Shown piece by piece: positions 5,131 through 12,181 of a DNA stretch of 15,790 bases. The stretch's first letter is position 1, and the number at the start of each line of letters is the position of its first letter. The DNA lies in assembly GCA_017936985.1 (NCBI GenBank), contig JAGBEM010000112.1:1-15790 (forward strand). Reading direction: 5' to 3'. Source of the stretch: Oscillospiraceae bacterium (GTDB taxonomy: Bacteria; Bacillota_A; Clostridia; Oscillospirales; Oscillospiraceae). The position numbers and the translations under genes are program-made. Under the pieces are notes generated by a model. That model was not told the origin of the DNA and made no database searches. It saw nothing but the letters and a program-made list of their open reading frames with translations.

Positions 5131-6226
5131 ATGGATATTCGGTGTTATTGCCGTGCTGCTGGTCGCCCTTGCCGCAGGCGGCTGGTGGATATTCGGTACC
5201 TTCATCACGGCGGCAAACAGAATCGAAAAGCTGGAGGACGGACTGTATTCCATGGAGTACAACGGCGATTACGGCTTTGATGACTTCCTCGCCCAGGGCG
5301 GCGCTGCCAGTGATGGTGAAGTGGCGGATTATCTGGTATCGTTTTTGTCCCGTGGGTTCTACAAGATTGAAAGCGATGTGCAGACCGGAGAGTTTGGCTG
5401 CTCCACCATCTGCACGCAGGATGAACACGGTGTCGTCCTTTTCGGGCGCAACTATGACTGGGCAGAGTGCCAGGCCATGATCGTACATACCGTCCCCCAA
5501 AACGGCTATGAATCCGTTTCCACCTGCTGCCTCGATTTTCTGGGCTTCAGCGAAGGCTATGCGCCCGACGGCTCCATGTTGGAACGGATGCAGACCCTGG
5601 CGGCTGTCTATGTCCCATTGGACGGGATGAACGAGAAAGGTCTGATGGTTGCCGACCTGATGGCCGGGGATGATGAACAGACCCACCAGCAGACCGACAA
5701 GGTCGATTTGACTACTACAACAGCCATTCGGCTTTTACTGGATAAGGCGGCAACTGTGGATGAAGCGATTGCTCTTCTGGGTCAGTACGATATGAACTCC
5801 TCCATTGGCGCTGCCCACCATCTTTCTCTTGCGGACGCCAGCGGAAAGAGCGTGGTGGTGGAGTATGTGGGCGGCGAGATGCTGGTCACGGAAACAAAGG
5901 TGGTCACCAACCACTATCTCAGCGATTGCGAAAAGCAGGGCGTCGGTTCGCAGCAGTCCCATATTCGGTTTGATACCCTTGCCGCTCACACCGGGCCTGC
6001 CGATGACAGGGGCGTGCGGGATCTGCTGGAATCGGTGGCGCAGAAAAACTACCCGCAGACAGAGGACAGCTATGAAAAGACCATGTGGAGCATTGTCTAT
6101 TGCCCGGAGGGCCGCTGCGCCGATTTCTATTTTGCTGAAAACTATGAACACAGCTATGGACTGCTGCTCCAGGAAAAGGGCGGCTTTTTGAAACATGAAG
6201 GGGACGGATTCTATGAAACAAGATGA
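5102..6226 (+). CDS. Choloylglycine hydrolase-type Ntn amidase, membrane-anchored
   Basis: 374 residues from ATG 5102 (AAGGGAG 10 bp upstream); ATGs at 5015 and 5072 are possible but have poorer sites and bury the N-terminal TM helix. The protein begins with a basic head and a TM helix (about 9-33), so the enzyme faces outward. Cys100 in GCSTICTQDEHG aligns with the N-terminal nucleophile of linear-amide C-N hydrolases, since FGRNYDW follows at the family's usual distance. Further family landmarks are a SIGAAHHLSLAD segment, VVVEY, VTNHYLSD and a SHIRFDTL Arg. Bile salt hydrolases and related amidases use this fold, normally exposing Cys by removal of a short leader. Here about 99 residues would have to be removed. 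The substrate is unknown. Confidence 0.82.
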   Translation: MRKSNKNALKWIFGVIAVLLVALAAGGWWIFGTFITAANRIEKLEDGLYSMEYNGDYGFDDFLAQGGAASDGEVADYLVSFLSRGFYKIESDVQTGEFGCSTICTQDEHGVVLFGRNYDWAECQAMIVHTVPQNGYESVSTCCLDFLGFSEGYAPDGSMLERMQTLAAVYVPLDGMNEKGLMVADLMAGDDEQTHQQTDKVDLTTTTAIRLLLDKAATVDEAIALLGQYDMNSSIGAAHHLSLADASGKSVVVEYVGGEMLVTETKVVTNHYLSDCEKQGVGSQQSHIRFDTLAAHTGPADDRGVRDLLESVAQKNYPQTEDSYEKTMWSIVYCPEGRCADFYFAENYEHSYGLLLQEKGGFLKHEGDGFYETR

Positions 6227-7154
6227 AACGCAAGTTCGCAAAACAAAGCATACAAGGTCACAAATTGCCGGTCGGTGGCTGCTGTTCTGGACGCTTTTCA
6301 TCGGGCTTGGGGCAGTTGCCGGGGCAAGCGGGATGCTGCTGGACCCCAGCGGCAAAGCCATGGGGATGGATGCGATGCTGCCGTATTTTCAGGTGCTGCC
6401 ACTGGCAGAGTACTTATATCAGGACTTCATATTTCCGGGTATCGCGCTGCTGATCGTGAACGGGCTGACCAACCTGACAGCGGCGGTTCTGCTTCTGCTG
6501 AAACGGAAAAGCGGCGTTATCCTCGGCGGGGTGTTCGGCGTTACGCTGATGCTGTGGATCGGTATTCAGTTTGTGATCTTCCCGCTGAATTTTATGTCTA
6601 CCAGCTACTTTATTTTTGGCTTTTGTCAGGCGGTTACCGGCTATATGACCTGGGTGTTTGGGAAGCAGGAGGCGTTTGGCGTTGCGATTTCGGATTATCC
6701 GAACATCGGAACAAACAGCAGGCGGCTGGTGGTGTTCTTCTCCCGAATGGGGTATGTGAAAAAGCAGGCGTATGAGGCTGCGAACCGGACCGGCGCGCAG
6801 GTTTATGAAATCAAAGCGGCCGAGCGTACCGAGGGGACGGCGGGTTTCTGGTGGTGCGGACGGTTTGCGATGCACCGCTGGGCAATGCCCATTGAGCCGC
6901 TTACGGTGGATCCGGGCACCTATGACCATGTGACGATCTGTTCACCCATCTGGGTCTTCTCGCTGGCTTCTCCGGTGCGGGAGTTTTGCAGGCAGGCTGC
7001 GGGCAAAATCAAAGCGGCGGACTATGTTCTGGTACACCATACAAAAGGGAAATACGAATCTGTCGCGGCGGAAATGGACCGGCTTTTGGGCATTCCACAT
7101 ACCGCAAGCGTAAGCGTGCAGTGCCGCATGGGCAAATTTGAAATCTGCAGATAA
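6213..7154 (+). CDS. Four-TM membrane protein fused to a flavodoxin-like domain
   Basis: 313 residues from ATG 6213, which has AAGGGGA upstream; an ATG six codons earlier is less well placed. The N-terminal half has four TM helices (about 22-44, 73-97, 102-124, 128-149). The C-terminal half (about 171-313) reads RRLVVFFSRMGYVKKQAYEAANRTGAQVYEIKAAE and later YDHVTICSPIWVFSLASPVREFC, the layout of flavodoxin-like proteins. The FMN phosphate loop is altered (SRMGYVKK instead of the usual S/T-x-T-G-x-T/K), so flavin binding is not certain. It overlaps the Ntn hydrolase gene by 14 bp. Likely role: membrane electron transfer or a structural use of the fold. Confidence 0.75.
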   Translation: MKQDETQVRKTKHTRSQIAGRWLLFWTLFIGLGAVAGASGMLLDPSGKAMGMDAMLPYFQVLPLAEYLYQDFIFPGIALLIVNGLTNLTAAVLLLLKRKSGVILGGVFGVTLMLWIGIQFVIFPLNFMSTSYFIFGFCQAVTGYMTWVFGKQEAFGVAISDYPNIGTNSRRLVVFFSRMGYVKKQAYEAANRTGAQVYEIKAAERTEGTAGFWWCGRFAMHRWAMPIEPLTVDPGTYDHVTICSPIWVFSLASPVREFCRQAAGKIKAADYVLVHHTKGKYESVAAEMDRLLGIPHTASVSVQCRMGKFEICR

Positions 7155-7167
7155 GGGAGACGGCAAT

Positions 7168-7452
7168 ATGGGAGGAATATTTGATTTTCTTCGGGCGGCC
7201 CTGCCGTGGATCGCGATCGGGCTGCTTCTTGCGGTGCTTTTTGCAAGAAGCGCAGGGAAGAAAAAGAAAGAAGAACAAAGCGACGATTATGGAACAGAGG
7301 GGATGTGCCTGGGGATGTGCCTTGGCACCGCAATAGGAACCTCCCTTGGGAATAACACCGGCATCGGAATCTCGCTCGGTATGCTGATCGGTCTGGCCGT
7401 CGGCAGCTGCGTCAAAAAGGAGGAGCGCGGCAAAGACAATGACGAAACGTAA
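7168..7452 (+). CDS. Small Gly-rich membrane protein, 94 aa
   Basis: ATG 7168 follows AAGGGAGA and starts 13 bp after the flavodoxin-fusion stop. One TM helix near the N-terminus (about residues 10-27), a very basic KKKKEE linker, then a Gly-spaced hydrophobic stretch (GMCLGMCLGTAIGTSLG...GIGISLGMLIGLAVGS) that looks like a glycine-zipper membrane segment. I know no specific function. It overlaps the next gene by 14 bp. Confidence 0.6.
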   Translation: MGGIFDFLRAALPWIAIGLLLAVLFARSAGKKKKEEQSDDYGTEGMCLGMCLGTAIGTSLGNNTGIGISLGMLIGLAVGSCVKKEERGKDNDET

Positions 7453-7831
7453 AAAGTTGATTCTGGCCGGGCTTTCCCTGCTGTTGGTTGGAGCTGCCGT
7501 GTTCCTGTTCTGTTACAACCAGGAGGGCTTTACAGGCAGCCGCATTAAAAATCCGGACGCCTATCGGCTGGATATCGAGCGGATGAACGGAACGGATCTG
7601 CATACGCTGGAACTGCATGAGGGCGATGCCCTGCAGATCCGATTTGAAACGGTGAAGGGCTCGCTGTACATGGAGATCAAAGCGCCGGACGGAACCGCAA
7701 TTTATTGCGGAAACGGCAAGGAAACCACTGATTTTACCGTAAACATCCCGGAAAGCGGTGTCTACACGATTGTTGTAGAGGCACGGCACGCAAAAGGAAC
7801 CATTCATCTTCAATCCATAGAGGCAGGATAA
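7439..7831 (+). CDS. Small exported or membrane-anchored protein, 130 aa
   Basis: ATG 7439 overlapping the previous gene. MTKRKK followed by a hydrophobic segment (about 7-26) acts as a signal anchor. There is a Cys in FLFCYN but no good lipobox. The rest is strand-rich (LDIERMNGTDLHTLELHEGDALQIRFETVKGSLYMEIK, then a run ending VYTIVVEARHAKGTIHLQ), like a small beta-sandwich domain outside the membrane. No family recognised. It is followed by a 117-bp spacer before the last operon gene. Confidence 0.6.
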   Translation: MTKRKKLILAGLSLLLVGAAVFLFCYNQEGFTGSRIKNPDAYRLDIERMNGTDLHTLELHEGDALQIRFETVKGSLYMEIKAPDGTAIYCGNGKETTDFTVNIPESGVYTIVVEARHAKGTIHLQSIEAG

Positions 7832-7948
7832 TTAACAGAGTCCTGCAACTCCTGCCTGGCACCATCGTGCCCATCGCGCAGGAACTTCTGCCTGACGGGT
7901 GGAACACCGGCATAAAACAGCATTGAGTTAGAAAGAGGGATACAGCCC

Positions 7949-8509
7949 GTGAAAAGAGATATGACCGAAACCCACAAATGGAATACGGCGGATACCGTGA
8001 CATCAGTACGGATAGCAGCCTCTCTTTTGCTGCTGTTCCTGACCCCGAAATCCCGTGAATTCTTTGCAGTCTATACCCTCACCGGCTTGACGGATGTCCT
8101 GGACGGTTGGCTAGCCAGAAGAACAGGGACAGCCAGCGAATTTGGCGCCAGGCTGGACAGCATCGCGGACCTGCTGTTTTACGGCGTTGTGCTAATTCGG
8201 TTCTTACCGGTTTTGCGGCAGGCGCTGCCGGGGGAAATCTGGTATGCCGTGGCGGTCATTTTGCTTGTGCGGCTGGCAGCCTATGTTGTGGCGGCAATCA
8301 AATACCGTCATTTTGCCTCCCTGCATACCCGGTTGAATAAGCTGACCGGCGCGGCAATTTTTCTGCTGCCCTATGTCCTTGCGGTTTCCACAGGCGTGGG
8401 ATACAGCTGGGCAGTTTGTATCCTTGCCTTTGCTGCGTCCTTGGAGGAATTGATAATCCATCTATGCCGGCCGGGCTGCCGAGCGGACAGAAAGTCCGTC
8501 TTAGAGTAA
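7949..8509 (+). CDS. CDP-alcohol phosphatidyltransferase family protein
   Basis: 186 residues from GTG 7949 (GAGGGA at good spacing; ATG at 7961 is an alternative). The catalytic CDP-alcohol phosphotransferase motif D-x2-D-G-x2-A-R-x8-G-x3-D-x3-D is fully conserved as Asp49, Asp52, Gly53, Ala56, Arg57, Gly66, Asp70 and Asp74. The rest is a string of TM helices as expected for the family. The enzyme joins a CDP-linked lipid or head group to an alcohol in the membrane (phosphatidylglycerophosphate, phosphatidylinositol and similar); which one cannot be read from the sequence. It ends the operon and hints that the whole unit acts on membrane lipids. Confidence 0.85.
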   Translation: MKRDMTETHKWNTADTVTSVRIAASLLLLFLTPKSREFFAVYTLTGLTDVLDGWLARRTGTASEFGARLDSIADLLFYGVVLIRFLPVLRQALPGEIWYAVAVILLVRLAAYVVAAIKYRHFASLHTRLNKLTGAAIFLLPYVLAVSTGVGYSWAVCILAFAASLEELIIHLCRPGCRADRKSVLE

Positions 8510-8728
8510 AAAGGAACAGGGAAAACGGCTTTATTGGCAACCGAAGCAGAACCAGGGCGATTTCATCGGTCACGGCGGAACAATTGAAGTACACCCCGCA
8601 GGGCTTTTGACTGCCGGATGGGCCATGAGCGCAAAAAAGGATCATGAAGCCAGGTGCCACCGGAGCTGTACAGCCTGACAATGGGGGTAGAAATTCCGAA
8701 GCGCAGCGTGATTCATCGAATAGATATC

Positions 8729-8757
8729 TTGCGTTTTTTCAGGCAGTTTGCTACAAT
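8729..8757 (+). promoter_or_regulatory. Promoter upstream of nrdG
   Basis: TTGCGT (8729-8734), exactly 17 bp, TACAAT (8752-8757). This gives nrdG its own start about 180 nt upstream of the ATG, separate from the hydrolase operon. Confidence 0.55.
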
Positions 8758-8840
8758 AATTATACATTTGCACACCATAAATGCTGTTCGCGATAGAGTC
8801 TGAGAGCAACAGCGGAACCAAAACGCCAAACCACAGGGGG

Positions 8841-8863
8841 ACGCTCTCTCTTACGGAGCGTCT
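8841..8863 (+). promoter_or_regulatory. Hairpin in the nrdG leader
   Basis: Perfect 7-bp stem GACGCTC (8841-8847) / GAGCGTC (8857-8863) with a 9-nt loop, flanked by GGGG and TCCTCT that may extend it. No T-run, so it is not a terminator; it lies in the middle of the long 5' leader and may control stability or translation. Confidence 0.4.
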
Positions 8864-8943
8864 CCTCTCAGCAGGTCTCCGGCAGCGATAGGTGCAACGG
8901 CGTCGGACCGAAGCAGCCGGCAGATGAATTTTGGGAGGAACGC

Positions 8944-9465
8944 ATGAACTACGCCAATATCAAAAACTGCGATATCGCCAACGGTGAGGGGGTGCGGGTG
9001 ACGCTGTTTGTTTCCGGCTGCACCAACCACTGCGAAAACTGCTTTCAGCCCGAGACCTGGGACTTTGCCTACGGACAGCCCTTTACTGCCGAGGTGGAGG
9101 AACAGCTGCTGGAGCTGCTGCGCCCCGGTTTTATCAACGGCCTGACGCTGCTGGGGGGCGAGCCGATGGAGCCGGCCAACCAGCGGGCGCTGACGCCGTT
9201 TCTGCGCCGGGTGCGGGCGGCGCTGCCGCAAAAGGATATCTGGTGCTTTTCCGGCTTTACCTGGGAGGAACTGACCACCCCCGGCAGCTATCCCTGCTGT
9301 GAAGTGACCCCGGAGATGCTCTCGCTGCTGGACGTGCTGGTGGACGGGCGGTTTGTACAGTCGCTTTACGATATTTCGCTGCGCTTTCGCGGCTCCTCCA
9401 ATCAGCGCATTATCGACGTCCCCCGGACGCTGCAAAGCGGCAGGGTGACGCTGTGGCAGGGATAA
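8944..9465 (+). CDS. nrdG: Anaerobic ribonucleoside-triphosphate reductase activating protein
   Basis: 173 residues; ATG 8944 follows GGGAGGA. It is a short radical SAM protein: the [4Fe-4S] motif C-x3-C-x2-C is Cys26, Cys30, Cys33 (SGCTNHCENCF), and the SAM-binding GGEP is at 71-74. N-terminal MNYANIKNCDIANGEGVR and the short length are typical of NrdG, which generates the glycyl radical on the class III ribonucleotide reductase NrdD in anaerobes. nrdD, its usual neighbour, is not in the window on either side. The gene is bounded by its own promoter and terminator. Confidence 0.92.
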   Translation: MNYANIKNCDIANGEGVRVTLFVSGCTNHCENCFQPETWDFAYGQPFTAEVEEQLLELLRPGFINGLTLLGGEPMEPANQRALTPFLRRVRAALPQKDIWCFSGFTWEELTTPGSYPCCEVTPEMLSLLDVLVDGRFVQSLYDISLRFRGSSNQRIIDVPRTLQSGRVTLWQG

Positions 9466-9500
9466 ACAGGGGAGACGATCCCTTTTGGTATAGAACAGGA

Positions 9501-9535
9501 CCGGGCAGACCGCAAAGGCTGCCCGGATTTTGTTT
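9501..9535 (+). terminator. Rho-independent terminator of nrdG
   Basis: Perfect 8-bp GC-rich stem CCGGGCAG (9501-9508) / CTGCCCGG (9519-9526), 10-nt loop, then ATTTTGTTT. It lies 36 bp after the nrdG stop. Confidence 0.85.
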
Positions 9536-9544
9536 CATGAAACA
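9531..9544. repeat. Perfect 14-bp palindrome
   Basis: TGTTTCATGAAACA overlaps the T-rich end of the nrdG terminator and lies upstream of the DUF421-like mini-gene. Size suits a dimeric repressor site, but no regulator is adjacent. Confidence 0.4.
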
Positions 9545-9630
9545 TCTGAAGCGTTTTCTTTTGCTTTAGCAAGGCGTGCTGCTTAATTTCCCTTTGGCTG
9601 GAAATACTGTAAGGGAAAGGAGTGGACGGC

Positions 9631-9819
9631 ATGAAGGATTTTGCGAAATGTTATACGGTGATCTCGGAAGGAAAGGTGATCCGGCAGGGCCTGCAGCAGC
9701 TGGGCCGCAGCCCCCAATGGCTGGCGGAGGAGCTGCGGCGGCAGGGCGTCGGTTCGGCAGAGGAGATCTTTTGGGGGGTCAGCGACGGGGAGGAACTGGA
9801 GCTGCGTATGATTTTGTGA
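9631..9819 (+). CDS. Isolated DUF421/YetF-type C-terminal domain, 62 aa
   Basis: ATG 9631 follows AAAGGAG at 8 bp, better than a GTG at 9622. The product VISEGKVIRQGLQQLGRSPQWLAEELRRQG matches the C-terminal soluble part of DUF421 (YetF-like) membrane proteins, where strands with EGK are followed by a leucine-rich helix and LxxELRxxG. Full members are about 200 residues and have N-terminal TM helices, absent here. Either it is a stand-alone domain with its own ribosome binding site or the remainder of a truncated gene. No promoter is obvious beyond the A/T-rich 9545-9600 stretch. Confidence 0.6.
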   Translation: MKDFAKCYTVISEGKVIRQGLQQLGRSPQWLAEELRRQGVGSAEEIFWGVSDGEELELRMIL

Positions 9820-9925
9820 ATCCCGTTTGGTGGGGAATATGATATCATAATACGGGACCCGGCGAACCGGAAATGATACTGTATGTTATATAAATTTGAA
9901 GAATTACAAAAAGGATAATATCAGC

Positions 9926-9964
9926 ATGAAAAACATTTTATTTGTTTGCTCGGGCAATATCTGA
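9926..9964 (+). pseudogene. 5' stub of a low-molecular-weight phosphotyrosine phosphatase/ArsC-like gene
   Basis: ATG 9926 with AAAAAGGA upstream encodes MKNILFVCSGNI and then TGA. Family members start MKNILFVCTGNTCRSPMAE, with the catalytic Cys in the first C and Arg a few residues later. Here the next codon, expected to be TGC (Cys), is TGA, followed by AGA (Arg), and the sequence beyond no longer matches. So the gene is broken exactly in its active-site loop, either by mutation and deletion or by insertion of other DNA at about 9962-9975. Confidence 0.6.
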
Positions 9965-10141
9965 AGAACCCGCAAAAAACCCTTTAATCCTCAGCGTTTA
10001 CGGCGTATACCCCATGTATTTGACACCACATTGACACCATTTTTTTGAATGATTGAAGCAGGCAACCCCAATGCATGATTTAACGACCAGACACTACCCC
10101 GCAAATGCTTGCAAGGTGCTATCCGGGCTTGCAAACTGAGC

Positions 10142-10175
10142 AAAAAGCACCCCGCCGCAAAGCGGGGCGTTTTTT
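10142..10175 (+). terminator. Rho-independent terminator, nearly symmetric
   Basis: CCCCGC (10150-10155), loop CGCAAA, GCGGGG (10162-10167), then C-G-TTTTTT; an A-run (AAAAAGC) before the stem can pair with the T-run, so it could work both ways. It sits in the gene-free stretch between the phosphatase stub and the signalling operon, and probably marks the end of lost or mobile DNA. Confidence 0.65.
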
Positions 10176-10442
10176 GTTGTTTCGGCAACTCGCGGGCAGA
10201 TAATATACCGGGCAGTGAGGGAGTCAAACGCTTTTTCATCACACAGCAGACCAATTACTCCGGGAGGTTTCCTTTACGATATTCATTGCCTTGAAACCGG
10301 CTGTTTGTGCAAATGACGAAAATCCAGCAGAAGGTTTCAGCGCTGATGCAGTTGCCAAAAAAGTTGTCATGTGATATTTTTATGGTGAATCTTTAAAAAA
10401 ATAAATACCGGCGGAAGCTGCACTTTTGCAGCAAAGTTTTGC

Positions 10443-10484
10443 CAAAGGGATATCCCTTTGTTGGTTACTATGTAACCAACAAAG
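10443..10484. promoter_or_regulatory. Two overlapping perfect palindromes upstream of the sensor operon
   Basis: An 18-bp perfect palindrome CAAAGGGATATCCCTTTG (10443-10460) shares its last bases with an inverted repeat CTTTGTTGGTTAC (10456-10468), 3-nt gap, GTAACCAACAAAG (10472-10484). Both are exact. They lie about 30 bp upstream of the ribosome binding site at 10511. Likely regulator binding sites for the operon; the regulator is unknown. No standard promoter boxes could be fitted with confidence. Confidence 0.55.
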
Positions 10485-10576
10485 CCACCTTTATCAGCTA
10501 TAAAAAAGCGAGGTGAACCGTTATACAAAAAACCAATCTAAAAAGACACGGTGCCTTTTTCTGTTTTGTCATCGCT

Positions 10577-12181
10577 GTGTTTACGGCGGCTGCGCTTCGG
10601 CAGATTGGATTTCAAATGAATGAGCAGCTCGAACTGATTTGCAGCATCCTTCGTACCTCTATCTATATTGTACTTTTTGCGACATGGGGCATCTCCGTCA
10701 GTAACCGGATCATCCAGCCGCAGGTGCGCCGTTATCTCGTCGCCATTTCTGCGCTGATGGGGTTCTGGATTGCAATCAGGGGGATCAAGTATTCATTGGC
10801 GGAATGCCCATGGGTGATGCGTCATCTCTGGTACCTGTACTACTTGGGCATGCTGTTCATTCCGCTTCTCGTAGTGTTCATTGCCCTTTCATTGGGCAAG
10901 CCGGAGAGCTTCCGTCTGCCAAAGTGGACGAAGCTTCTTTACATACCTACTACAATACTGCTGCTTCTGGTACTGACCAATGACCTGCATCAGCTCGTAT
11001 TCCGGTTCCCGGCAGATGCGACCGTATGGATGGATGACTATCGGTACGGCATCGTATATTTCCTGGCGGTCGGCTGGATGGTTCTTTGCGCTTTGACGGC
11101 GCTTGCTATCATGCTGGTCAAATGCCGTGTTCCCCATAGCCGCAATGTGCTTGTACTGCCCTTTGTTCCTGTTATAATGGCGCTGTTTTATGGCGTGTGC
11201 TATATTTTCCGTGCGCCGTGGCTGAGACTCATTGCCGCCGATATGACAGTTGTATTCTGCCTGTTATTTGCCGCTGCGCTGGAAAGCTGTATCCAGTGCG
11301 GACTTATTCAGGCCAACACCCATTACCGGGAGCTGTTTGACGCGGCTACCGTGGGAGCGCAGATCACCGATGGCGAATATCATGTTTGCCTGTCCTCCCG
11401 CGCGGCCAAACCCGTTTCGGAGGAGCTGCTCCGGCAGACGGAACAAGGCCCGGTGGTGCTGGAAAACGGCATCCGGATATCCGGCGCCCCTATCCACGAG
11501 GGCCATGTAGTCTGGTCGGAGGATCTCTCGCCGTTGATGAAGGTGCTGGACGAGCTGAAAGAGGCAAAGGAAAACCTGGAGGACAGCAACGGACTTCTGG
11601 AAGAAGAAAATGCTGTAAAAGCCCGGGAAGCGCACGTTGCGGAGCAGGAACGTCTCTACAGTATCATCCAGCGGGAAACAGCGCCCCAGATCCGCCTGAT
11701 GGATGAACTGATTGACCGGGCCCAACACGCGGAAACGGAAGAAAAGTGTGTTCGGCTGCTGCGAAAGATGCTTGTCATCGGCACATACCTGAAGCGGCGC
11801 AGTAATTTGGTGTTCCTGGCCGATAAAATGTCGATACTGGAGGCAAAGGAAATTTCTCTGACTTTTGGGGAATCCATGGATAATTTGGAAATGTGCGGCA
11901 TTATCTGCGGGTTTTGTTTGGAGCTGACGGAATCGGTTCTGGCCGTGCATATCATGGAAATGTACGATTTTTTTGAAAAGGTTACCGAACGCTCCCTGGA
12001 CCGCATGAGCAGCCTGACGGTTTATGTGGGTCAAACAGCAGAGGGCCTCTCGCTTATTATCAATACCGATTCCGCCGCTGATCTTTCGGATCTTGCCTCT
12101 GATACGGTTCAGATATGCCGCGATGAGGACAGCGAATGGAAGCTTACCCTGAACCTGGGAATGGGAGGTGACGAACAATGA
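10577..12181 (+). CDS. Multi-TM (7TM-type) sensor with degenerate histidine-kinase region
   Basis: 534 residues from GTG 10577. The frame is open back to TGA 10514, and the only good ribosome binding site (GAGGTG, 10510-10515) points to an ATA at 10523 that would add 18 residues (IQKTNLKRHGAFFCFVIA). TM helices fill the first ~230 residues, with LTNDLHQLVFRF and DYRYGIVYFLAVGW resembling 7TM sensor kinases. Next come a PAS-like segment (FDAATVGAQITDGEY), a coiled coil (LKEAKENLEDSNGLLEEENAVK) and a C-terminal domain. I find no H-box histidine and no N/G-box of the ATPase. It probably senses an outside signal and passes it to the kinase encoded next, whose ATG overlaps its stop. Confidence 0.78.
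   Translation: MFTAAALRQIGFQMNEQLELICSILRTSIYIVLFATWGISVSNRIIQPQVRRYLVAISALMGFWIAIRGIKYSLAECPWVMRHLWYLYYLGMLFIPLLVVFIALSLGKPESFRLPKWTKLLYIPTTILLLLVLTNDLHQLVFRFPADATVWMDDYRYGIVYFLAVGWMVLCALTALAIMLVKCRVPHSRNVLVLPFVPVIMALFYGVCYIFRAPWLRLIAADMTVVFCLLFAAALESCIQCGLIQANTHYRELFDAATVGAQITDGEYHVCLSSRAAKPVSEELLRQTEQGPVVLENGIRISGAPIHEGHVVWSEDLSPLMKVLDELKEAKENLEDSNGLLEEENAVKAREAHVAEQERLYSIIQRETAPQIRLMDELIDRAQHAETEEKCVRLLRKMLVIGTYLKRRSNLVFLADKMSILEAKEISLTFGESMDNLEMCGIICGFCLELTESVLAVHIMEMYDFFEKVTERSLDRMSSLTVYVGQTAEGLSLIINTDSAADLSDLASDTVQICRDEDSEWKLTLNLGMGGDEQ

Larger units (their letters stand above)
8510..8943. other. Intergenic region with promoter and leader of nrdG
   Basis: About 430 bp without a supported gene. 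The first half (8510-8720) shows no clear element. The second half holds the promoter at 8729-8757 and a leader of about 180 nt with one strong hairpin (8841-8863). No NrdR box or known riboswitch pattern is recognisable to me. Confidence 0.5.
9965..10576. other. Gap between phosphatase stub and sensor gene
   Basis: Apart from the terminator at 10142-10175, a small hairpin GCTGCA/TGCAGC (10417-10432), and the palindromes at 10443-10484, I see no supported gene. Tandem TTGACACCA-like words occur at 10020-10040 (TTGACACCACATTGACACCA). Frames here look non-coding. Confidence 0.4.

Noticed and set aside
8527..8604. tRNA-like minus-strand stretch (GCGGGGTGTACTTCAATTG...GGTTCTGCTTCGG)
   Set aside because: The start resembles a tRNA acceptor/D-arm and a GGTTC-like word follows, but the acceptor arms do not pair and no proper anticodon or T-arm can be drawn.
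8416..8610. 64-codon plus ORF overlapping the end of the CDP-alcohol transferase gene
   Set aside because: Starts inside the transferase in another frame and has no ribosome binding site; product looks like translated noncoding DNA.
8851..9435. 194-codon minus-strand ORF opposite nrdG
   Set aside because: Exact antisense to a well-supported radical SAM gene; His/Gln/Arg-rich composition typical of a shadow frame.
9991..10254. Minus-strand ORF of 87 codons ending in NGVNVVSNTWGIRRKR
   Set aside because: It crosses a strong terminator hairpin and has no recognisable domain. The tail might echo an integrase C-terminus, but this is too weak to call.
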